Of a stretch of DNA of 32,462 nucleotides, positions 24,145 through 30,871 are shown in pieces. How positions within the stretch are numbered: position 1 is the first letter of the stretch; each line of letters starts with the position of its first letter. The DNA is taken from the NCBI GenBank assembly GCA_025362315.1, contig JANYGP010000046.1:1-32462 (forward strand), written 5' to 3'. This DNA is from Polaromonas sp. Lineage in GTDB: Bacteria; Pseudomonadota; Gammaproteobacteria; Burkholderiales; Burkholderiaceae_C. Position numbers and translations under genes: made by a program. The notes below the pieces were generated by a model. That model saw only the letters and a list, made by a program, of their open reading frames with translations. It was not told where the DNA came from and made no database searches.

Positions 24145-24564
24145 TTATAGATTGTCTTGCGTACCCGGCCTGATGAGCACATGGCTGGCCAGCTTGCCAC
24201 CTAAAAATGTGCAGGTCACGACGGATTCGCCGGCGTCTTTCCATTCAAAAATTTCAGGCTGGGAGCCTTTGGCTGACTTGAGCAAACCCAGCGACCGTGT
24301 CATGGCCACGATGTGCATTAGCGTGGCGCCGGGTTTGAGTTTGGCGTTGAGCATGACAGCGCTGTCAACATGGCCAATCGGCCGGTTGGCTGCGCGTTTG
24401 AGGATAGCCATCAGCCGGGTGAAGTGCAGCAGGATGCCAAACACCAAAAAAGTTGCGACCACTGCGATGCCGGGCCAGCTGTAGGAGCGGTACGCCAGTG
24501 CCGCGCCGCCGATGACGGCTATCGGCACAAGGACTTTTTGAAGAGGGATTTTTTGGAGATTCAT
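24145..24564 (-). CDS. Conserved two-TM protein of unknown function
   Basis: 139 residues with two adjacent hydrophobic helices (VLVPIAVIGGAALAY, IAVVATFLVFGILLHF) at residues 10-50, then a cytoplasmic or periplasmic part with a basic patch (LMAILKRAANRP) and a C-terminal beta-rich end (SVVTCTFLGGKLASHVLI). I do not recognise a named family. It is followed by the AbrB antitoxin 38 bp downstream, on the same strand. An array of palindromic repeats precedes it. Confidence 0.55.
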   Translation of the reverse strand: MNLQKIPLQKVLVPIAVIGGAALAYRSYSWPGIAVVATFLVFGILLHFTRLMAILKRAANRPIGHVDSAVMLNAKLKPGATLMHIVAMTRSLGLLKSAKGSQPEIFEWKDAGESVVTCTFLGGKLASHVLIRPGTQDNL

Positions 24565-24607
24565 TCGCCGTATTTTCGCTGATGAAGTAGGTGGCCGGCG
24601 CGTTGAA

Positions 24608-24900
24608 CCCTCACCCCTGCCCTCTCCCGCCTGCGGGAGAGGGAGTTAATTCGGTGGGCTGTGCACGCGCGCGAGGGGGTTGATTCATTCCCTCTCCCGC
24701 TTGCGGGAAAGGGGCTCGTTAGTTCCCTCTCCCGCTTGCGGGAAAGGGGCTCGTTAGTTCCCTCTCCCGCTTGCGGGAAAGGGGCTCGTTAGTTCCCTCT
24801 CCCGCTTGCGGGAAAGGGGCTCGTTAGTTTCCTCTCCCGCTTGCGGGAAAGGGGCTCCTTAGTTTCCTCTCCCGCTTGCGGGAGAGGGCTAGGGTGAGGG
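24608..24900. repeat. Array of 35-bp palindromic tandem repeats
   Basis: Six tandem units with a 35-bp period start at 24690, 24725, 24760, 24795, 24830 and 24865. Each is CCCTCTCCCGCTTGCGGG, then AAAGGGGCTCGTTAGTT, forming a CCCTCTCCCGC/GCGGGAAAGGG hairpin; the middle units are identical and the last ones differ by one or two bases. A related single unit (TCTCCCGCCTGCGGGAGAG) lies at 24620. The array is bounded by an outer imperfect inverted repeat, CCCTCACCCCTGCCCTCTCC at 24608 and GGAGAGGGCTAGGGTGAGGG ending at 24900. It separates the restriction-modification gene from the two-TM gene. Confidence 0.92.
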
Positions 24901-24921
24901 CTCTTTGGTTTTACCGCGCCT

Positions 24922-27900
24922 TCAACGCACCACTTGCCGCTCTATCAAAGCCACCTCTGCCGCACCCAAGCCAAACAGCGTGTACACCATCTCGTCGATG
25001 CTGCGCTCTACAGCTGCAATGTTGGCGCTGAGCTGCTGAATGCGAATGCGCTCGGCGCTGAACCATTGCTCCCAGTCGTTGCGGTCTTTGAGTGGAATGT
25101 CGGCCTTGAAGCGTTTGGCAACCTCCGCTTGAAACGCCTTGAAGTCTGCCAGCAGCCACCAGTGGCTCAATGCTTCACCCAACGTGGTTTGCGCACCCTT
25201 GGGCGGGGGTGAGGGCAGCAGGTCATGAATGCGGCGGGCAAAGTTGCGCTGGGTTTGCAGGCGCTGACTGGCGGTTTGGGTAGCGGCTTCAGCCAGGGTG
25301 CTGAGCTGGGTTTGTTGGGCTGGGGTGCTGGCGGGGACGGGCAAAACCGACAAGTGCTGGGTAAACATGCGCCTGTAACCGCCCCGAATGTGGGTTGACA
25401 TGCCCGTGATTAAAAACCAGACGGCTTTTGAATTCATCAGCGCTGCAAGCCACGGGTGAACTACAGGTAAAAAGTATCCTGTGTTGCCTGAAAACATGCC
25501 TTGCGTGTCAAGGTAAAAGCTGGGCGCAACGCAGATGTCAGGGTAGTAAATCTTCGCCTGCTCAAACTTGTCGTAGTAAGCACAAGCCCTCAGCTCCCAC
25601 CAATACTCGCCTTGGTCGGTGCGTTTGCGGGCAGCGTCAGCAAAGGGCAGCAAGTACGCGGACAGGGCTGGGTGTTTGCCAGCCAGCCAGGCCCAGGCGG
25701 CGGCTTCGTCCAGCACAGAAGCGGCTTTCATCGCCCCGCGCGTCCAGCCCTTGGGCATCAATATCAGCCAGCGGTCCTCACTTTCAACCTGCCAGCGCTT
25801 GATGTCTTTGCCTTCCAGAAAAGGCTTGAACAAGCCTTCGCTGGCAATGTCGGCGTAGACCAGTTTGTCGCGCGTGGCGCGGTCGATGACAAAGGCTTCG
25901 TTCAGGCCCGTCAGTACGCCGCGATACGGCGAGCCAACTGCCTGCTTTAACGTGGGGTGGCCGCGGGTGAGCTTGTCGCGCAGGGCAGCGGCTTCCACGC
26001 TTTCTAGTTGCCATTCGGCGGCAGCTTTGGCGGCATCACCTTGCACGTTTTTACCCAGCAGCTGCGCCAGGTCCAGGCTTTGTTTGTTGTCTTCAAAAAA
26101 AGCGCTCAGGTCAGCCACTGCAGCGGTCAGTTGCAAAAATTTGGCAGGTTTGGTGGCATCGAGGTTTGCCTTCTGCGCAGTGATGACGGCCGGGTAAGTG
26201 GTGACGCCTTCAAACACCTGCCAGTCGCCAAAGTCGACCAGCACTTCCAGCTGGCACGCGGTGGTGAGCAGGCGGCGAAGTGGCTCGCCCGAGCTGGTTT
26301 TGAAAAAGCTGCTGCTCGAGATGTAGCCCAGCCTGCCGCCAGGTTTGAGCAGGCGCAAACCCAGCTCGTAAAAGTACACATACAAATCGGCCACGCCGTG
26401 GTAGGTGCTGTAGTTGGCAGCCAGGTACGGTTTTAAGTCAAGGAACAGCTCCTGGCGCACATAGGGCGGGTTGCCCAGCACAATGTCAAAACCATCAAAA
26501 ACATTCTTATTTGCCTCATCTTGGGTATCATTTTGGCCTATAGCCCAATTAATACGGGCGCAAGTAGCTACTGAATTGATAGCTCCTGAATCAACAGCGT
26601 TTTCAGATGCATTGGCAAACCTCGATGACCAGTCAAACGCCAGCGGGTCTACCGCGCCATCGGCCACCAGGCTGTTGCCCTGGTAAAAGTTGGCGCCCAG
26701 GCTGGCCAGCTGGTGGCCTAATTCTGCGGTTTTCAGCCACAGCGACAGCTTGGTGATTTCAATGCTTTCGGCGTTGATGTCAACGCCGAACAAGTTGCTC
26801 TTCAATATCTGGTGGCTGATGTCAACGATCAACAATTCAGCCGGGGCCAGCTCGCGCAGCTTGAGGTGCAGCTGGGTGTAGGCTTCTTTGAGCACATCGA
26901 ATGCAGCAACCAGAAAAGCGCCTGAGCCGCAAGCCGGATCGCACACGCGAATGCAGCCCAGCTCGGTTTGCCAGGCCAGCCAGAAAGCGTATTCAGTGGT
27001 GTTGGCGGGCACAACTGCTTTGGGTGCGTTGTCCTTTTCTTCTTTGCTGGGTTTGCGCCAGATGCCATTGGTACAAAAGGCTTGCTGCAGCGCAAAAAAC
27101 TTGTCGACGATGACGGGGTAAACCGTTTGCTCAACAATAAAACGGGTGATGTGATCGGGCGTGTAAACCACGCCGTCGCGCTTGCGTTTGCCTTGTACGT
27201 TTTTTCCGTTTTTTTCGCTGGTTTTGCTGGCGATGTTGGTCAATGCAAATTGCGACACATCGCCTGCGCTGGCAATGCGCTCCAGGTCGCTGATGCTTTG
27301 CTCAAAAATGCGGCCCAGCACCGTGACGCTGACCTCTTGCGCGTAGTCGTACCCGGCCAGCTTCATGAAGCTTTTAACCAGCTTGTCGCTGACGCTCAAA
27401 GCGTCGAGTGCAGCATCAGGCGCAAACAGGCCGCCGTTGTAAGGCGGTATGTTCAGGAACGGGCTGCCCACGTCAACCGCTTTGAACAGGCCCACAAAAT
27501 TGGTCCACAGCGGCTGCGGGTTGTAGGGGTTGACTTCAGTGGCTGCGCGTTTGATGGAGCCTTGCGGCAGCAAGCCGCGGCTTTCGGCAAAGGCGATGAA
27601 CAGCAGCCGGTCAATCAGCTTTTGGGAATGCGCCACCAGCTCAACAAAGGCCACACCGGGGTTGAAGTGGTGCAGGCCAACGATGAGTTCCTGGCGCAGG
27701 GTTTTGTAGTCGTTGTACAGCGCCTGGGTGATGTTTTTTTCAGCCAGCGCGTTGTCTTTGAGCAAGTTTTGCGTGGCGTTGCTGAGCAGGTTGCCAGAAT
27801 GCAGCAGCCCGACAAAACTGGCGTAACGCTCAGGCTGCAGCAGCTCTGCGGCCGTCCAGCTTTCATACACAGCGCGGCCGTAGCCCAGGGCGTACAGGCG

Positions 27901-28365
27901 GGTTTCATCGCAGTTGCTGACCAGCACAAACTGGCTGCCCGGCAGGTCGTTGGCGTATTCCCAGGCTTGCTGCACCGGGCTTTTGTAGCGGCCGGGCATC
28001 AGGGCATCGAGGTTGCTGGTTTTTGGGCCTTTGAGCTCAAACGGTGCAACAGTTTGCCGCTGGTCATGGGTGAAGGTGCCCAGGCAAGCGTCTACTGCGC
28101 CGCGTGCGGCCTGGGTTTCCAGGTCAAGCGTCCAGACGCCAGTGGGGTTGCTCCCAACGAAGCCATAGCCCAGCACATCCACAAAAAACAGTTTGAGAAA
28201 GCTGGTGCGAATCGCCTCTTCCTTGACCTGGCCCAACCCGCCCTTGAGCTGCGCTGCCCACTGGGTGATAGCTTGCAGGTGCGCGTCGGGCAGGGGTTGT
28301 GCGGGAAAGCGGCTTTTGATCAGCTTGGGGCTGAACAATGGTTGAGTAAAAAGATCGCGCGGCAT
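24922..28365 (-). CDS. Type IIG-like restriction-modification enzyme (Eco57I family)
   Basis: Single-chain enzyme combining nuclease, N6-adenine methyltransferase and target recognition, 1147 residues. A nuclease-like region near residues 90-125 has a D-x-ELK pattern (AVDACLG, then APFELKGPK). The methyltransferase has SAM motif I DPACGSGAFLVAAF near 476 and motif IV NPPYVRQELF near 631. The region from GVLTGLNEAFVIDRATRD (about 812) through GKDIKRW resembles the TaqI-like C-terminal specificity domain. A 49-bp repeat copy encodes residues 594-610 just before motif IV. It begins 5 bp after a vapC stop, so TA and restriction genes appear cotranscribed. There is no separate methyltransferase or specificity gene nearby. 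Confidence 0.88.
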   Translation of the reverse strand: MPRDLFTQPLFSPKLIKSRFPAQPLPDAHLQAITQWAAQLKGGLGQVKEEAIRTSFLKLFFVDVLGYGFVGSNPTGVWTLDLETQAARGAVDACLGTFTHDQRQTVAPFELKGPKTSNLDALMPGRYKSPVQQAWEYANDLPGSQFVLVSNCDETRLYALGYGRAVYESWTAAELLQPERYASFVGLLHSGNLLSNATQNLLKDNALAEKNITQALYNDYKTLRQELIVGLHHFNPGVAFVELVAHSQKLIDRLLFIAFAESRGLLPQGSIKRAATEVNPYNPQPLWTNFVGLFKAVDVGSPFLNIPPYNGGLFAPDAALDALSVSDKLVKSFMKLAGYDYAQEVSVTVLGRIFEQSISDLERIASAGDVSQFALTNIASKTSEKNGKNVQGKRKRDGVVYTPDHITRFIVEQTVYPVIVDKFFALQQAFCTNGIWRKPSKEEKDNAPKAVVPANTTEYAFWLAWQTELGCIRVCDPACGSGAFLVAAFDVLKEAYTQLHLKLRELAPAELLIVDISHQILKSNLFGVDINAESIEITKLSLWLKTAELGHQLASLGANFYQGNSLVADGAVDPLAFDWSSRFANASENAVDSGAINSVATCARINWAIGQNDTQDEANKNVFDGFDIVLGNPPYVRQELFLDLKPYLAANYSTYHGVADLYVYFYELGLRLLKPGGRLGYISSSSFFKTSSGEPLRRLLTTACQLEVLVDFGDWQVFEGVTTYPAVITAQKANLDATKPAKFLQLTAAVADLSAFFEDNKQSLDLAQLLGKNVQGDAAKAAAEWQLESVEAAALRDKLTRGHPTLKQAVGSPYRGVLTGLNEAFVIDRATRDKLVYADIASEGLFKPFLEGKDIKRWQVESEDRWLILMPKGWTRGAMKAASVLDEAAAWAWLAGKHPALSAYLLPFADAARKRTDQGEYWWELRACAYYDKFEQAKIYYPDICVAPSFYLDTQGMFSGNTGYFLPVVHPWLAALMNSKAVWFLITGMSTHIRGGYRRMFTQHLSVLPVPASTPAQQTQLSTLAEAATQTASQRLQTQRNFARRIHDLLPSPPPKGAQTTLGEALSHWWLLADFKAFQAEVAKRFKADIPLKDRNDWEQWFSAERIRIQQLSANIAAVERSIDEMVYTLFGLGAAEVALIERQVVR
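26536..26584 (+). repeat. 49-bp palindromic repeat element, copy D (inside the restriction-modification gene)
   Basis: GCCTATAGCCC, then AATACGGGCG at 26551, AGCT at 26566 and ATAGCT at 26579, all in family columns. On the - strand it is read as residues AINSVATCARINWAIG without a stop. Confidence 0.8.
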
Positions 28366-28370
28366 GTTGG

Positions 28371-28754
28371 CTAGGTCGATGTGACTTTGGCGGTGTAGTC
28401 CACTTGCGGCAGGTCTTTGAAATGGGCGTCACAGGTGACCAACTGGGCGTCATGTTCTAGCGCTGTGGCGTAAATCAGGGCGTCGATGGCGTGGAGTTTG
28501 TATTGACGCGCCAAATCTGCGGCTAAAAACGCCACGCGCTCGCCGGCTTGCACCACGACACCCTCACGCAGTGCCAAAACGATGGTGTTGGCGCGCGTTG
28601 CCTCGTATTCACGCAGCGCCCAGCGCCGTAACTCAAACTGAACCAGGCTGGGCACCAGCACGCTTTGCTTGTCCTTGGTCAAGGCGCTGAATACCCTGCC
28701 CTGCGGGCTGCCTGAGACAATTTCAATCCAAACACACGTGTCTAGCAGCTTCAT
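28371..28754 (-). CDS. VapC-type PIN-domain toxin upstream of the restriction-modification gene
   Basis: 127 residues with PIN acidic sites Asp5 (MKLLDTCVWIE), Glu in VQFELRRWALRE (about 41), Asp in HAIDALIYATALEHDAQ (about 94) and TCDAHFKDLP (about 112). Its start overlaps the stop of the AbrB antitoxin gene by 4 bp (ATGA), and its own stop is 5 bp before the restriction-modification start, giving a tight abrB-vapC-RM gene order. Confidence 0.88.
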   Translation of the reverse strand: MKLLDTCVWIEIVSGSPQGRVFSALTKDKQSVLVPSLVQFELRRWALREYEATRANTIVLALREGVVVQAGERVAFLAADLARQYKLHAIDALIYATALEHDAQLVTCDAHFKDLPQVDYTAKVTST

Positions 28755-29104
28755 GCCGCAACTTTACTGCGACCCTTTTTGGCGGCATGGGGCGCTCGCG
28801 CTGCAACTTTGGCATCTGGTTTGGCTTTGGAAGGCGCAAGCGTAGCGGCTTTGAGCGTGGGAAACTTTACAAGCTTAGGAAGGGTATCTTCCCGGCGCGT
28901 GTCACGGTCGCGGTATCCGGTGGTGTCAGCACCTTTGCCTATTCCAAATAAATCTTCCATTCGTGGCTGCGCAAGCAAACTGACCGATTTGCCAATACAC
29001 AAAAAAGCCAGCTTTTGACCCGGCTTGAAGTTCATGCTGTCCCTGACTTCTTTGGGAATAGAAATTTGGTATTTGCTGGACAGCGTTGCGGTTGGGATAG
29101 ACAT
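28751..29104 (-). CDS. AbrB-type antitoxin with a long basic tail
   Basis: 117 residues from the ATG at 29104, preceded by AAGGAG. The AbrB domain SSKYQISIPKEVRDSM near residues 9-24 is clear. The final ~35 residues are Lys/Ala-rich (KAATLAPSKAKPDAK, then HAAKKGRSKVAA), longer and more basic than a usual toxin-binding tail. It overlaps vapC by 4 bp. The same frame is open further upstream to 29626, but that part is antisense to the phosphoesterase gene. Confidence 0.85.
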   Translation of the reverse strand: MSIPTATLSSKYQISIPKEVRDSMNFKPGQKLAFLCIGKSVSLLAQPRMEDLFGIGKGADTTGYRDRDTRREDTLPKLVKFPTLKAATLAPSKAKPDAKVAARAPHAAKKGRSKVAA

Positions 29105-29156
29105 TCTTGCGCTCCTTGTATCGATCCAGCCATTGTAAGACGAAAGCCGCTGTGCC

Positions 29157-29939
29157 TCAGCCAACCTGCCCGGTTCGCACCGCCACCGCCCAGTCGGGCC
29201 GCTCGCGCGATTCAGCCAGCCTGGCCATGCTTTCAAAGTCATACATCGTGCAGCGCAGCTCGACGCGCCAGCCAGCGGGTGTTTGCTCGGCGAGGGCGTA
29301 CCTGGCGTGCGGGCTGCCGGTTTCAATGTGGTGCTTGAAGGGGTAAATATCGTCGTAGGCAGGTAAGCCCACACTGCCGGGGTTAACGATGGTGATGAGA
29401 TGACCGCCGGCCGGGCTGGGCACACTGCCGACCCGGGGAATAAGCGTGTGGCCGCAGATGATGAGACTGGCCTGCAAGTGACGGCCAGCGCCCAGGCGCG
29501 CGATGACCTCCGCCTGTGTGGCAGCGTGCACGCCGGGCGAGCCGTTTTGGCCAAAGTCATCTGTGATGGTTTCAAGCCAACAGTGCAAGTCGCTGTGCGG
29601 CGTGCCGTGGCAGACAAAAACATCATCAGTTAGCCACATCGTGGGCGGTGCGCTGGCCAGCCAAGCGCGGTGAACGCTTGAAATTTCGCTGGCCGTGCAG
29701 ACATCGCTTTGACCTAACTTTTCAGGCGGAAAGGTGAGCAACTGCCGCTCGTGGTTGCCTGCAATCATGGGGATTTGCCGCAGCATCAGCAGATCAGCCG
29801 TGCGGGCTGATTCAAGCGGGCCGCCCAGCGTGTCGCCGACGTTGATGATCTGGTCCACGCCCTCCTGGTCAATCTCTGCCAGCACGGCCTCAAGCGCTGG
29901 CAGGTTGCCGTGGATGTCAGAAATGATGGCGATTTTCAC
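29157..29939 (-). CDS. Calcineurin-like metallophosphoesterase (YfcE-like)
   Basis: Predicted two-metal phosphoesterase of 260 residues with the motif set in order: SDIHGNLPALEAVL (residues 8-21), INVGDTLGGP (about 33-42), AGNHERQL (about 60-67), VCHGTP (about 109) and CGHTLIPRV then NPGSVGLP (about 162-190). It resembles the MJ0936/YfcE group, which hydrolyses phosphodiesters. Substrate unknown. It is 52 bp upstream of the AbrB antitoxin gene on the same strand and may share its transcript. Confidence 0.87.
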   Translation of the reverse strand: MKIAIISDIHGNLPALEAVLAEIDQEGVDQIINVGDTLGGPLESARTADLLMLRQIPMIAGNHERQLLTFPPEKLGQSDVCTASEISSVHRAWLASAPPTMWLTDDVFVCHGTPHSDLHCWLETITDDFGQNGSPGVHAATQAEVIARLGAGRHLQASLIICGHTLIPRVGSVPSPAGGHLITIVNPGSVGLPAYDDIYPFKHHIETGSPHARYALAEQTPAGWRVELRCTMYDFESMARLAESRERPDWAVAVRTGQVG

Positions 29940-29971
29940 GGTGTCAAAAGCTTTAAATTTATCAAGCGTCC

Positions 29972-30062
29972 GTTATTCCCGCGAAGGTGGGGATCCAGTT
30001 GCCGAGTTAGCCATGTTAATTTTATTTGAACCAGACTGATCACCCGCCTTCGCAGGCATGAC
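29972..30062. repeat. Inverted REP-like pair, left
   Basis: GTTATTCCCGCGAAGGTGGG at 29972 and GATCACCCGCCTTCGCAGGC at 30038 are imperfect inverted copies of one motif (GTCATNCCNGCGAAGGCGGG), separated by about 40 bp. Such pairs behave like BIME/REP structures. The 255-bp gap from 29940 to 30194 holds this pair and element E only; no gene is seen. Confidence 0.65.
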
Positions 30063-30103
30063 AGATAAATTGACGCAATGTCTCAATTTTTAATACAAAT
30101 TAG

Positions 30104-30152
30104 GCCTACAGCCCATATATTATGGGCGCAAGCAGCTATTGATAACATAGCA
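30104..30152 (+). repeat. 49-bp palindromic repeat element, copy E
   Basis: GCCCATATATTATGGGC hairpin (30111-30127) followed by AGCAGCTATT and ATAGCA at 30147. It shares GCCTA-AGCCCA with copy D and lies between the left REP pair and the HExxH gene. Confidence 0.8.
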
Positions 30153-30194
30153 TAAACAAGCTGCTGCAAGTTGCCTGTTTATTCCAGCGCATGT

Positions 30195-30599
30195 TCAATG
30201 CAATTCACGACACGCCGCTCTGGCTGCAACTTCAAAGCGATTGTCCAGGTAAGCCTGCCGTCCACATAGCCACTGAAAAATGCTCTCCAGAGGGTATGCC
30301 AGCAAGAAAAGCGGGCCCCACAGTTCGTACTGCGCGACATGCACTCGTTCATGCTGCCGATGGGCGGCTTGCTCCTTTGCACTGCATGCGATGACAACAT
30401 GGCCCAACGTGATGGCCGCAAAAGGCGTACAGGCCACTGCCTTGCAAAGCATGGCGCTGCGAGGCGCAAGGCTGACTTCCAGCACACCGCTGACGCGTTT
30501 GATCTTTGCTCCGGCCAGGCTCGCAATGCCTGCTGCACAGACACCAAGTGCAGAGGCTGGCGAAGCCCAGATGTATTTAAATGAAGTGGTCGGTGACAT
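30195..30599 (-). CDS. Small membrane protein with HExxH metallopeptidase-like motif
   Basis: 134 residues. A hydrophobic region near residues 12-28, then the motif HERVH (residues 84-88 approximately) followed by VAQYELWGPLFLLAYPLES and, further on, LDNRFEVAARAA. The HExxH plus a distal Glu (in FEVAAR) fits a zinc metallopeptidase-like site, though activity is unproven. I recall a widespread family of small proteins with HERVHVRQYERWGPLF-like sequence, of unknown role. The gene is bracketed by the same repeat arrangement on both sides. Start ATG at 30599. Confidence 0.65.
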   Translation of the reverse strand: MSPTTSFKYIWASPASALGVCAAGIASLAGAKIKRVSGVLEVSLAPRSAMLCKAVACTPFAAITLGHVVIACSAKEQAAHRQHERVHVAQYELWGPLFLLAYPLESIFQWLCGRQAYLDNRFEVAARAACRELH

Positions 30600-30728
30600 G
30601 GCAGATCGTGCAGAATAGATGCGAAGCTAAAAGCGAAAGTCAAGCCGTCACTTGAATCAACACGGCATGGATCGGCTGAATAACAAAACTTTTGTAAACG
30701 GTGAGGTAAATTGGAATCCGCCATTGCC

Positions 30729-30789
30729 GCGTAGGCGGGAATCCAGCCCAGCCAATCTTGTTGGCACGGGACTGGATACCCATCTTCGC
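30729..30789. repeat. Inverted REP-like pair, right
   Basis: GCGTAGGCGGGAATCCAG at 30729 and CTGGATACCCATCTTCGC at 30772 are imperfect inverted copies with a 25-bp spacer; the motif is related to that of the left pair. The 272-bp gap from 30600 to 30871 holds this pair and element F; no gene is seen. Confidence 0.65.
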
Positions 30790-30817
30790 AGATAGGATCC
30801 ATATTAAGATGATTTAC

Positions 30818-30866
30818 ACCCTTAGCCCATATAAATAGGGCGTATACAGCTCCTGAATACATAGCA
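30818..30866 (+). repeat. 49-bp palindromic repeat element, copy F
   Basis: TTAGCCCATATAAATAGGGC at 30822-30841 forms the first hairpin, followed by AGCT at 30848 and ATAGCA at 30861. It ends 6 bp before the radA stop codon, so it may act in the radA 3' end as a terminator or mRNA stabiliser. Confidence 0.8.
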
Positions 30867-30871
30867 AAAAC

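Noticed and set aside
24608..24900. Possible CRISPR array
   Set aside because: The units are tandem with a 35-bp period and no variable spacers, and no cas genes are nearby.
26968..28374. 468-residue + strand frame opposite the restriction-modification gene
   Set aside because: The product has no domain motifs and is the complement of a convincing enzyme gene; long antisense frames are common at this base composition.
29105..29626. Long - strand frame upstream of the AbrB gene that could extend the antitoxin
   Set aside because: It lies antisense to the metallophosphoesterase gene, has unlikely composition, and a good ribosome site precedes the ATG at 29104.
30179..30862. 227-residue - strand frame overlapping the HExxH gene and the radA end region
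   Set aside because: It crosses two repeat elements and is in a different frame from the HExxH motif; no family pattern.
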